Source of the DNA: Planctomycetaceae bacterium | Lineage (GTDB): Bacteria; Planctomycetota; Planctomycetia; Planctomycetales; Planctomycetaceae | DNA: 64,000 nt | Assembly (NCBI GenBank): GCA_021732415.1 | Contig: JAKFVC010000064.1 | Location: forward strand, 30,720-94,719 | Direction of reading: 5' to 3' | In this document: one piece after another, positions 29,401 to 41,400 of the stretch | Position numbering within the stretch: the first letter of the stretch is position 1 | How the letters are laid out: each line of letters opens with the position of its first letter | Translations under genes and position numbers: made by a program | Notes under the pieces: model-generated | Seen by the model: the letters and a program-made list of their open reading frames with translations, nothing else | What the model was told of the DNA's origin: nothing | Database searches by the model: none

Positions 29401-32400
29401 ATACCATTTTCGTAGACAAAATGGCTCCGGCGGGCGGGACTGGAACGGTCGGTTCGCCTTATCAGACCATCAGCGCCGGTTTGGCGGCGGCCGCATCCGG
29501 CAGCATCGTGCGGATCGTCGGGAACGGTGGTGCGGACGGCAATGCCAGCACGGTCACGGACAACGTGCCGTATGCGATTGGGCGCGACTTTATTTCGAAT
29601 AATCCTCTGGCAGATGGAAGCACCTTCCAGGTACCGCAGGGCGTGACTGTCATGATCGATGCGGGAGCGTTGATCAAGGTTCGTGGCCAGACGATCGACG
29701 TAGGTACGTCTTCGCAAGGCACCGACCGCAGCGGGGGTGCGTTGCAGGTGCTGGGGACTCCAGTCAATAACGTCACCTTTACCTCGTGGCGCGATGATGC
29801 GAAGGGCAGTATTGATGACGGCACGAACGGCGCCGCCACGGGTGCGGACTGGGGCGGTATCGTGTTCCGTCAAGACTCCGACGTCAATTCGGGGCTGTCG
29901 GGCGTCTTCTTGAATCAGGTGGATCATGCCACGCTGCAATATGGCGGCGGGCAAGTCGGTGTCGATGGCGGACCGCTGCGCGTGTACAACGTCATCGATC
30001 TCGAGACGTCACGCCCCACGATCGTCAACAACACGATCATGAACAACGCTGACGCGGCGATTTCCGCAAATCCCGACAGCTTCAAGGCCGACGACGGCCG
30101 CATCGGTCCGGACATTTACGGCAATACCGTCACTCAGAACTCGACCAACGGTTTGTTCATCCGGATTCAGACGGCCCTGGGTGCTGCCGCTGAGACGTTG
30201 AATGTGATCGCCCGGTTCGATGACACCGACATCACGCATGTCATCGCGCAGAACTTGATCATCAGCGGCGGGCCGGCTGCTGAACTGAGCAGTCCGTTGT
30301 CCGCCCGGTTGATGATCGATCCGGGAACGATTGTGAAGCTGTCGGGTGCCCGTATCGAAACAGGATTAGGAAGTTCCAACCTGATTGCTGAAGGAACTCC
30401 CGAGAATCCCATCCGCTTCACCAGCCAGCAAGACGACAAGTTTGGTGCGGGCGGAACGTTCGACTTGAAGAACGACGGGTTTGCCGCGAATGCTCAACCC
30501 ACCCCCGGCAACTGGTCCGGTATCTTCCTCCAACCCACGTCGACTGCCAGCCTGGATAACGTCTCCATCACGTTTGCCGGTGGTACGTCGGAAATCGCCG
30601 GTGGTACCGACTTCTTCAATCCAATCGAGGATTGGCAGGCCAAGCTGCGCGTGTCGAACAGCACATTCGAGGACAATCTCGGTGGCCAGGCAGCGACAGG
30701 TCGCGGTGGTCGCGGAGGGAATGATGCCTCGGTGATCTACGTGCGTGGTGCGCAGCCGATCATCGTCGACAACGTCTTCCGCGACAATCTCGGCAACGTC
30801 ATCAGCATCAACGCGAATTCGTTGCAAGCTGTGGTCATGCCCGACTATGGCCGCAGCACGGGCGCCATCGAACGCTATGCGTCGTTTGATGACAACTATG
30901 GCCCGCTGGTCCGATTGAACAAGTATGAGAATAACACGATCAACGGCATGAATATCCGTGCCGAAGAATTGACGATCGAAAGCGTGTGGGACGATACCGA
31001 CATCGCCCACGTGCTCACCGGCACGATTACCTCGAATGAATTTCATACCTATGGCGGACTGCGGCTGCAAAGTAGCGCGACCGGCAGCCTGGTGGTCAAA
31101 CTGCAGGGTGCGGGTGCGGGGTTCTCTGCCACGGGTGATCCGCTGGAAATCGACGACCGCGTCGGTGGGACAGTGCAGATTGTGGGGCAGCCTGGGTTCC
31201 CGGTCATTCTGACTTCCTTGAAGGACGATACGGTCAGCACGGGCTTCCTGCCGAACGGCTTCCCACTGTTCGATACCAACAATGACGGCGCGGCCACGAC
31301 CGCTGCGCCTGGCGACTGGAACAGCATTAAGTTCGATCAATACAGCAACGATCGCAACGTGGCAGTCGTCAATGAAACCGAATCGGCCCTGACCCAGGGG
31401 AATGACATCAATTCGACCGTGGGCAATCCGCAGTCGCTGGGCAACCTGGCCCCGAATGAGAACAGTGGCGATGAGAATCGACGCCTGGGCTTTGAAGTGC
31501 ATGGCTTCATCAGTCCCGATTCGCCGGGTGATGTCGACGTTTACAGCTTCACGGCGAATGCCGGGACCGAAGTCTGGATCGATCTGGATCAGACCAGCTA
31601 CGCCCTGGATTCGATGGTTGAGCTGGTGAATTCTGCCGGTGTCGTGCTGGCCAGGTCCTTGAATTCGCAATCCGAAGCGGCCGGGTTGACCTCCTTGAGC
31701 GGAACGCTGCTGAATACCGTTGATGGCGCTCCTGGTGGGCCGGGGAATAGTGATCTCAATACACTCACCAAGGATGCCACGCTGGGTGGGGACTTCTATA
31801 CCAGCAATTTCATGGATGCCGGTTTCCGCGCGGTCTTGCCGGGTATCGCAGGATCGCTTAACACCTACTTCATCCGGGTGCGAAGCCAGCCAGTCGCCGG
31901 GCAGGAAGCGGCCGCAATTCCCGTTGGCGGTAACGGTCTGACCTCGGGCAAGTACGAGCTGCAGTTGCGCCTGCGTCAGCAGGACGAACAGCCTGGTTCG
32001 ACAGTCCGGTATGCTGACATTCGCTACGCCACGAATGGTGTTGAGCTACAGGGTCTGCCAGCTCACTCAATCATTATGGGTGAATCCGCAGAACAAACTG
32101 GCAATAACAATTCGCCTGATGGCAGTCAGTATCTGGGACCCTTCCTGCAGACCGATCGTAATACGCTCAGCGTATCTGGCAGTCTAAGTTCCAGTACCGA
32201 TGTGGATTTCTACCAGTTCACGGTGGATTACAGCCAGGTCCAGGTCATTGGCGGCGCCAGTGACGGTGGCAAGTTCTTCCCGACGATGTTCGACATCGAC
32301 TGGGCCGATGGGCTGACGCGTCCCGATACGACGATCGCCGTGTACAATTCTCAGCGAACACTGATTTATATTGGTCGGGCCTCGGATCTGGCTGATGACC

Positions 32401-35400
32401 AGCCGGCGCCGGGCCAGGGCCAGGATCTGGATGATCTGTCACGGGGCAGTCTGGGTACGCTGGATCCGTCGATTGGCACGGTCAATCTACCGGCCGGCGT
32501 CGCGGGTAGCAGCGAAGCGGGCGGCGTGAATCCGAATCCGCCCCCGGCAGGTTTGACGACCTACTACGTGGCCGTGTTCTCCAACGGCAACCTGCCCACA
32601 GCCTTGACCGCGAATTTCAACGGTGCTGCCGACGCTGCAACGCAAGCGGTCCGGCTGGAGCCGATTAACTCGATCAAGCGCGTGGTCGAGGATCACATCG
32701 GTTACACGGGTTACGGTTCGCAAGGTTCAAGTGTGGACCCGGTCAACGGGCCACTCTTTACGTTGACGAGTTCCATTTCGCTGACTGCCAACATCCGGCC
32801 GTTTAGCCTGTCCGATGTCAATCTATTCGTGACGTCGCAAAGCCGCCTGAGCGTCGTGGATCCGTTCAACGGAGCGACGGAAATCTCTTATGGCCAGTAC
32901 GGGCAGCAGGCCGTCCAGGACCTCGATATGCGTTCTGACGGCACTCTGTGGGCCGTGCGCTTCAATAATGGCGACTCGCGTCAGGGTGTCCTGGTGCAGT
33001 TGGATACGGGTACTGCCGGAGATGCGCAGCCGAATTTGAGTGACGGCATTGGCGATGTCGATGGCGACGGGGCAACTCAACGCTTCCAAAGCAACAATGC
33101 GGCATCGACTGCGCTGGCCTTCCGGCGGAACGGGGTCTCCAGCTATGACATCGTCTTCTATGCCACGGCGGACAGCGACGACTATCCGAGCAGCGCCGGA
33201 GTCGGTGGCGTTTCCAAGCTCTATCGTGGCAGTGCCGCGAATGGCAGTGCCGCCTGGGCGGCAGGCAACCTGGGTGCGACCGGTATTATCACCGACTTCG
33301 CGGGGACCATCACGACCCAGACCACGGGCATGCAGCTCTTCCAGGGCAGCCTCTGGGGGGTCAGCGCCGGTAATCAGTTATACACGATCAGTCAGCAGGG
33401 TTCGATTGGTAATGACGGCGGCACAAACGTCGGAAATCCCGACTCTGCCAACCCCGCGATCAATGCGGCATTGACCCCGCGGCTGGTCAATAGCACGATT
33501 TGGGATTACACCGCCTTACTGAATGTCAATGAGCGATTCGCGGGCATCACTGATGCACCGCAGAATGTCGAGAACCAGAAATACGCCGACTTCCTGTTCA
33601 TTATCACGAATCAGGGCCGAATTCTGTGCGTCGACCCGAATGCCGCCGATGCCGCGAGTTCCTTGCAAACTGTGTTCGATTCGGACGGCGACAATATCGC
33701 TGACAGCCAGTTCCTGCAGACGAGCATCACCAATCCCACCGGGTTGGCCTTCTCGCCTGTCGACTACAACTTGTGGCACCCGACAGCACTGCGTAGCGGC
33801 GATGCTGGTCACGGGATCAACACGACCGAGGGGACGTCTGCCAACCCCAGTGTCGACAACTCGAGAACCCCCAGTACGCAGTTCGACACGGTTTCCGCTG
33901 GCACCGAGAGCCTGACCACCAGCGAGAATGTCGGCGGCGCCAGCATGTACTTCGGCATCGAGAACTATAATCCCGGAGCAGGTGGTAACTACTTCCAATA
34001 TGACAGCGGCGGCCAGTACGGCGTCGAGAGCAGCGTCAGTCAGCAGGATTTGACGAATGGTATCAGTACCATTCACAACAATTACAACGTGCCTGGTGGA
34101 ACTGCCGGCAGTCTGGTCACGAATTCGTTCGATCTGGAAGGCTATGCTCCCGGCGATCAGCCCACACTGTACTTCAACTATTGGCTGCAGACGGAAGGCG
34201 CGAACGGGAAGAACTCGAATACGATGCGCGACAGTGCGCGAGTGTACGTCTCGACCGACAACGGCCTCACCTGGGACTTGCTGGCGACGAATAATTCGAC
34301 CTTGTCGAACTCGCTATTCGAAGACGCCGAACTGCCCGCTTACCTGTCGACGAACAGCGATGCCTCCAGCAAGTCGAATCAGGGAGTTCAAGAACTCTAC
34401 GAGACTTCAACCTGGCGTCAGGCCCGTGTGGATCTGAAAGACTATGTGGGCAATCCACAGGTCAAATTGCGATTCGACTTCAGCACCTCGGGCAACACGG
34501 GAACGGTCATTGATCCAGTCACTGGCCTGCGAGTGGCCAGCGACGATAAGAGCAATCCGACCTTCAGCGGAGATACCGGTAGTTCCTTCGGTGTCAACAG
34601 CGTGACCAACGCCCCCGCGGGGGCGCAGAATAACACGTCTGAAGGCTTCTACGTTGACGACATCATCATCGGCTTTGCAGGCCGAGGCGAAATGGTCACG
34701 GGTGTCCAGACTGGTCTGGGTTCCGCCTTTACCGACTTGAATACCAATGGTGTTGTCGGGCTGGGTGGTCGTCCCACGCTGGATCCCGATCCCAGTGCGG
34801 CGAAGCAGTTGTTGACCGGCCAGTATCAGCTCGAAATCCGCCGCGGTGAAGAATACGGCGCCCTGTTTGATCCCACGAAGAACAATGTCGTGGTCAATCC
34901 GACTCTCGACATCAACGATCGTTTGACGACCGGTCAGACGATCATGGTGGGGAATAATGTCACCGACGGAAATACGGTCACCATTTATGACGGTTTGATT
35001 ACCAAGACATTCGAATTCGATACCAACGGGTCAGTGACCCCCGGGAATATCCAGGTGAACATCTTGGGTCTCAATCCGGTGACGCAGAAGGGTGCGATTG
35101 CCTCGGCTTTGGCCTCGCGGATTACGACCAGCTTCGCAGGACGCAATACGGTCATCGCCAAGGCTGTCGGCGCCGGAGTGAACAGTGATCGGGTTGATAT
35201 CTTCGACGCCATCACCGTCTCCGCCATTGGTACGACACCGGTCATCGTGCCAATCGCCATCCCGGATCAGGTCGAAGACAACGACACGATTGCAACCGCG
35301 ACGGACTCGACCATCACGGGCGCGTCGAGCGGCACTTTCACCGCGTCTGGACAAGTTGGTGACGGAACGAATGTGGATCTGGACGTCGATATGTACTCGA

Positions 35401-38400
35401 TGGTCCTGACTGCCGGTCAGGCGATCTCGATCGACGTCGATTTTGCCGTGTTTAGCGGTGATTCGATTCTGCGAATTTTCGATTCTGCAGGAACTCCGTT
35501 GGCCTTCAGTGACGATACTGCGGCACCTGGAGAAGCCTCCAGCAATTTGGAATCGTATATCAGTTTTGTCGCTCCCGCTGCTGGCACCTACTACTTTGGC
35601 GTCAGTGGCTACAATAACAGAACTTACGATCCGACGACTGCCGGAAGTGGAACGAGTGGTGATACGTTTGCCTATACGTTGAATATCATCACCGGCGCTC
35701 CCTTGGTCACGATGACCGTGGATACCTACAACCGCCGTGGTGACGACAACCTGCAGCGACAGCAGGGACAGTTCATCGTCGAGAACAACACCATCCTGCA
35801 TTCGTCGAATATCGGCGTCTTCGTCAATGACAACGACCGGTTCGGCAGTGTTCCGCACCCCGGTGCGGCCATGAACACCCCGGTGACTTCTCAGAACCTG
35901 GTGACTGGGCTGTATATTCAGAACAATGTGATCGCCGGCTTCGGTCAGAGCGGTATCAATATTTTGGGCGATTCGAATGCCGCCCTGGGCACCCCTATTA
36001 CGCCGTTCGTGAAGGTCGTGAACAATACGATTGTGAACACCGGGAATGTGGGCGTCGGCATCAATGTGGGGGCCAATACCAGTCCCACATTGATGAACAA
36101 CGCGATTGTCGGGACGGCCACTGGCATTCTGATTGCTCCCACCTCGGGCACGACGGAAGTGGAAGCCAACCTGTTCCAGAACAATACCGTGAATGGCACG
36201 ACCGGCAATAATTCGCTGCTGGTGGCCAACGCTGTGCAACTGTTCGTAAATCCTGCCTCGGATAACTACTATCCCGCCCCCGGCAGCCCGCTGGTTGACA
36301 GTTCACGCAGCGTGTTCAACGACCGGGCGGCTTATATCGCGGTGGTGGGCCCGTTGCTCATTCCGCAATCGCCGATCATTGCTCCGATCACCGACCGGTT
36401 CGGTCAATTGCGCGTGGACGACACCAATCAGCCCGGCCCGGCAAATCAGCCCGGCCTGGGTCAGAATCCGTTCCAGGACCGCGGTGCGCTGGAACGAGCT
36501 GACTTCGAAGGTGGCGTCGTGATTCCGACCTCTCCTCAAGACAACGATGGCAGCGGCGTCGATCTCGATCCGACCGCCACGAGCATCTGGATCGACGCGG
36601 CGACCGTCTCGTCACCGTTCAGCATTCTGACGAGTCTCACGCTGCAGTTAATCGACAACGGTATTGGTATCGATGACAGCACGGTCGACAAGACCGACTT
36701 CCTGCTGTTGGAAAACGGTCAGCCGCTGGTGGAAGGTGCCGATTACTTCTTCACCTACAATCAGAACACGAACGAATGCATCTTCACCTCGGTGTCGACG
36801 TTCAAGCTCGATGCTCGCTACCAGATCATCGTCGATAATCCGGCGGTGGTCGATCCGCTCAATCCGACACGCGGCATCACGGACTATGCGGGTAACTTCC
36901 TGCAGAACAACCAGGCCAATCCCGTCAGCCCGGTCAATCCGAATCTGCCGCCGACATCCCCGTTCATTTCCAGCTTGTTGTATGTCAATTACGTTGTGAC
37001 AGACGGCAAGAACGACGCGCCGGTGACGTCTTACAATGGGACTGCGCTCCCCGCATCTCCTGCGACGGGTTCGTCAGTCGCCACCAACGAAGATACGCCG
37101 ATCACGTTCTCGTCGGCGACTGGCAACGCCATCACCGTATTTGACAAGGACGCCTACCTGGCCAACGACGGAGACGTGACCACGGGTGCTCAGGGTGGTC
37201 GGATTCAGATCACCATTTCGGTCCCCAGTGCGATGGGCTCGCTGCTCCTCGCTCCGGGCTCGTCAGACAATCTCGTCCTGGACGGTGGCAGCGTCACTTC
37301 GACCGGTTCCCCGTTGATCTATCAATACGTGCTGGAAGGCCGGATTGATGATATCAACACGGCCCTGGACGGCATCACGTTTACTCCGGCTCTGGACTAT
37401 CCGATCGGACTGCCGGCAGCCACGGTCAATATCACGATCTTCGCCGAGGACCTCGGCAAGTTCGGCCCGCCGGCACCCGGGACGACCGATCCGCAGACTT
37501 CGACCAGCCTCGTCCCGGTCGTGATCACTCCGATCAATGACCAGCCGACACTGACCATCGATACCCCGGCGCCCATTACGATCCTCGAAGACAAGGTTGC
37601 TGTCACGCAGATCGACTTGTCGAACATCAGCGCTGGTGGTGGCGAGAATCAGAACTTGACGATTACGGTGACCAGCGGCAATCCTGGCGTGATCCCGCAG
37701 GGGAATATCACGACGAATTACACCAGCGCCAACGCGACCGGTAACATCCAGTTCACGGCTGCGGCCAACCGGTCCGGTAGCTCGCTCCTGACGATCACTG
37801 TCACCGATGACGGTCTGGATGGCATCGCGGGTAACGCGGATGACCGGTCTGTTTCCCAGACGATCCAGGTGAATGTGACCGAGGTCAATGATCAGCCGAC
37901 GATCAACCAGCCGGGCAATGTGACAGTTCTCGAAGATGCTGTGACGCAGACCGTCAACTTGTCGGGGATTGGTTACGGGGGCCTGGAGACTACCCCGAAC
38001 CAGACGTTGACACTGACGGCGACCAGCAGCGATCAGACGCTGATTCCCGATTCCGCGATTTCCATTACCTATAGTCAGGGCTCGCCAACCGCCACGCTCT
38101 TCTACACGCCGGCGGCCGATCGGAATGGCGGTCCTGTGACGATTACGATCACCGCGAAGGATAGCGGTGGTACGCTGAATGGCGGCGTCGATACGGCCAC
38201 GACGACATTCACAGTGACGGTGACTGCGGTGAACGATGAACCGACCGTCACGGTGCCTGGGCCGATCACGATCAATGAAGACGATGCTGGCAATCCGCAG
38301 CACATCACGTTGACAGGGATCAGCCCGGGGCCATTTGAGCCGTTGCAGAACATCGCCACGATTACGGTCACCAGCGACAACCAGTCGGTGATTCCGGATG

Positions 38401-41400
38401 GGAACATCGTGCTGGGAGCGTTGAGCGGCGGCAACCTGCCGTTGACCATCACGCCGTTGGCGAATCAGTCTGGTCTGGTCACGATCACCGTGACTATTAC
38501 CGATGATGGGCCGAATGGTGGCATCAATGCGGACGACAACACGGTCACCAAGACCTTCACGATCAACGTCCTGCCGGTGAATGATCAGCCGACCTTCACG
38601 CTGACCCCGCCACTGCCTCCGTTCACGGTTCTGGAAGACGCGGCTCAGCAGACGCTGACGCTGACGGGGATCTCGGCTGGCCCGGCCAACGAATCTGGTC
38701 AGGGGCTGATCTTGTCGGCTGTCAGCTCGGACCCGACGCTCATCGCGTCCCCGATCGTCAGCAGTATCGTGGGCGGTCAGGCCACGGTGAAATACACACC
38801 AGTCGCCAACGCCAACGGACATGCCACGATCACGGTCACTCTGAAAGACAATGGTGGCACGGCGAACGGTGGTAACGACACCTTGACTCAGATTTACGAC
38901 GTGTTTGTCACGGCGGTGAATGACGCTCCGACGTTGAGTCCGATCTCTAACCCGGCCCCCATCCTGGAAGATGTCGGGCAGCAGACGATCAATCTGTCCG
39001 GGATTACTACCGGTCCGGCGAACGAAAGCACACAAGGGCTGACGATCACGGCGGCGATTACCAGCGGCAATCTGAATCTGGTGAACAACTTCATCGCGAG
39101 TACCATCAATGGTGCCGGTCAGGCGACGTTGAAATACACGCCGGTCGCGAACGAATTTGGGACCGCGACCGTCACTGTCACCATCACCGACAGCGGTGCG
39201 AATGGCGGGGGTAACGGCGATGTGAACTTCGTCACGAAAACGTTCGACATCACGATCACTCCGGTCAACGATCGTCCGACATTGACGACCATCAACGATC
39301 AAATTTCGAACGAAGATGCCGGTACGCAGACCGTGAACCTGACGGGGATTTCGGTGGGACAACCCAACGAAGCACCGCCGCAGACTCTGACATTTATCGT
39401 GGTCAGCGACAATCCGGCGCTGATTCCGAACAATACGTCGAACCTGAGCGTGGTCTACAATCAGGGCGACTCGATCGGCCAACTGTTGTACAAGGCTGTT
39501 CCCAATGGATACGGCACGGCCAACATCACGTTGACTTTGAGGGACGATGGCTTAACGGCCAACGGCGGTGCCGATACGCTCGTCCGGACGTTCAAGATCA
39601 CCGTCAACCAGGTCCAGGATGCTCCGACCGATATCCTCCTGTCTGGAACCTCGGTCTTCGAGAATCAGTCGGTGGGAACGTTTGTCGGCAACTTCTCCAT
39701 GACGGTGCTGACAGACGTCGATCTGCCGGATGACAGCTTCACCTACAGCATTGTGGGCGGTACAGGAGCGAGCTTCTTCCAGGTCGCTGGCAGCCAGTTG
39801 CAGACCGCCCAGGTGCTGGACTACGAAGCGACTCCCAGCTTCACGGTCACGGTCCGCGTGACTGATCGCTTTGGGCTGACCTTCGACAAGACATTCACGA
39901 TTAACGTGCAGGATCTGAATGATGCACCGACACTCGATTCGCTCAGTCCGGTGACGTTCAGCGAAGATCCAGTGAATCCCGTGGTGATCAACCTGACCGG
40001 CATCAGTGCCGGAACGGGAGAAGTTCAGAATATCACGATCACCGCGACCAGCAGCAACTCGGCTCTGTTCACGAACCCGATTCCAGTGAGCTACACCGCG
40101 GGCCAACCCACGGGAACGTTGACGTTGTCGCCGAATTTGAATGCCAATGGTACGGCGACGATCACCGTCACGATGCACGACAACGGCGGTACGCTGAATG
40201 GCGGAGTCGATACGATCGTGCGGACCTTCCTGGTGACGGTCAACCCGGTGAACGATCCGCCTTCCGATATTCTGCTGACCAACGACACGATTGCCGAAAT
40301 TCCGGCGGGAACGCCGTTGCCAGCCAACGTGCTGGTGGGTGACTTGTCGTCGATCGATCCAGACAATCCCGCCGCCGGCGACACGTTCGATTACACTCTG
40401 GTGAATGGTGCCGGTTCGACAGACAACACCAAGTTCGCGATTGTTGGTGACGAGCTGTTTGCCATCGGAAACATTGATTTCGATACACAGCCGAATTACA
40501 CGATTCGCGTCCGCTCGACTGACAATGGCACGCCGACCGAGTTCTTCGACAAAGTGTTTATTATTCATTCGACGAACGTCAACGAACCGGCGACATCCAT
40601 CACGACGTCTCCCAATCTGATCTCTGGAGTGCCCAACAGCATTCCCGAGAACCGACCGGTTGACTCCGTGGTCGGGACACTGATCGCGGGCGATCCGGAT
40701 GCCGGTGAGGTCACCACCTTCGCTCTGGTGACCGGTACGGGCTCGGGCGACAACTCGTTGTTCAAGATCGTGAATGGTCAGTTGGTCGCTAATGTGACGT
40801 TCAATTACGAAGTCAAGAACAGCTACTCAGTACGCATCCGGGCAACCGATTCGCACGGGTTGGTGTTCGAGGGACCGGTCACGATCTCCATCACGAATGT
40901 GAATGAGACGCCGACCAACATTAATCTGACGAACAGCACGGTGGTCGAGAATTCCGCCCCGGGCACGACGATTGGCAGCTTCTCGACGATCGATCCCGAT
41001 GCGGGCGACACGTTCGGCTATACCCTGGTGTCGGGTGCCGGGGCCACGGACAATGCCAAGTTCGACATTGTGAATGGCCAACTGGTCGTCATCACGCCGC
41101 CGAACTACGAAGATCCAGGTCACTTCTACTCGATTCGCGTCCGGTCGACCGATAGTGGCGCACTGACCGTGGAGAAGGTGTTCACGATCACGATCCTGAA
41201 TGTGAACGAAGCACCGACCGCGTTGACCTTGTCGAATCAAACTGTCGCTGAGAACAAACCGATCGGCACGGTGGTGGGGACGCTGGGCACTGACGACGAG
41301 GACGTTCCCGAATCCTTCAACTATGCGTTGGTGTCGGGAGTTGGCTCGGCCGACAACAACATGTTCGCCATCTCTGGTGACAAGCTTGTGACCAATGCCA

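Noticed and set aside
28557..31670. Long antisense frames (465 and 434 residues) in the giant gene
   Set aside because: Same composition bias and no domain; shadows of the coding strand.
37263..39482. A 739-residue frame antisense to the giant gene
   Set aside because: No signal or family motifs, Arg/Asp/His-rich composition typical of the reverse of a GC-rich frame, and the plus strand encodes clear cadherin-like repeats here.
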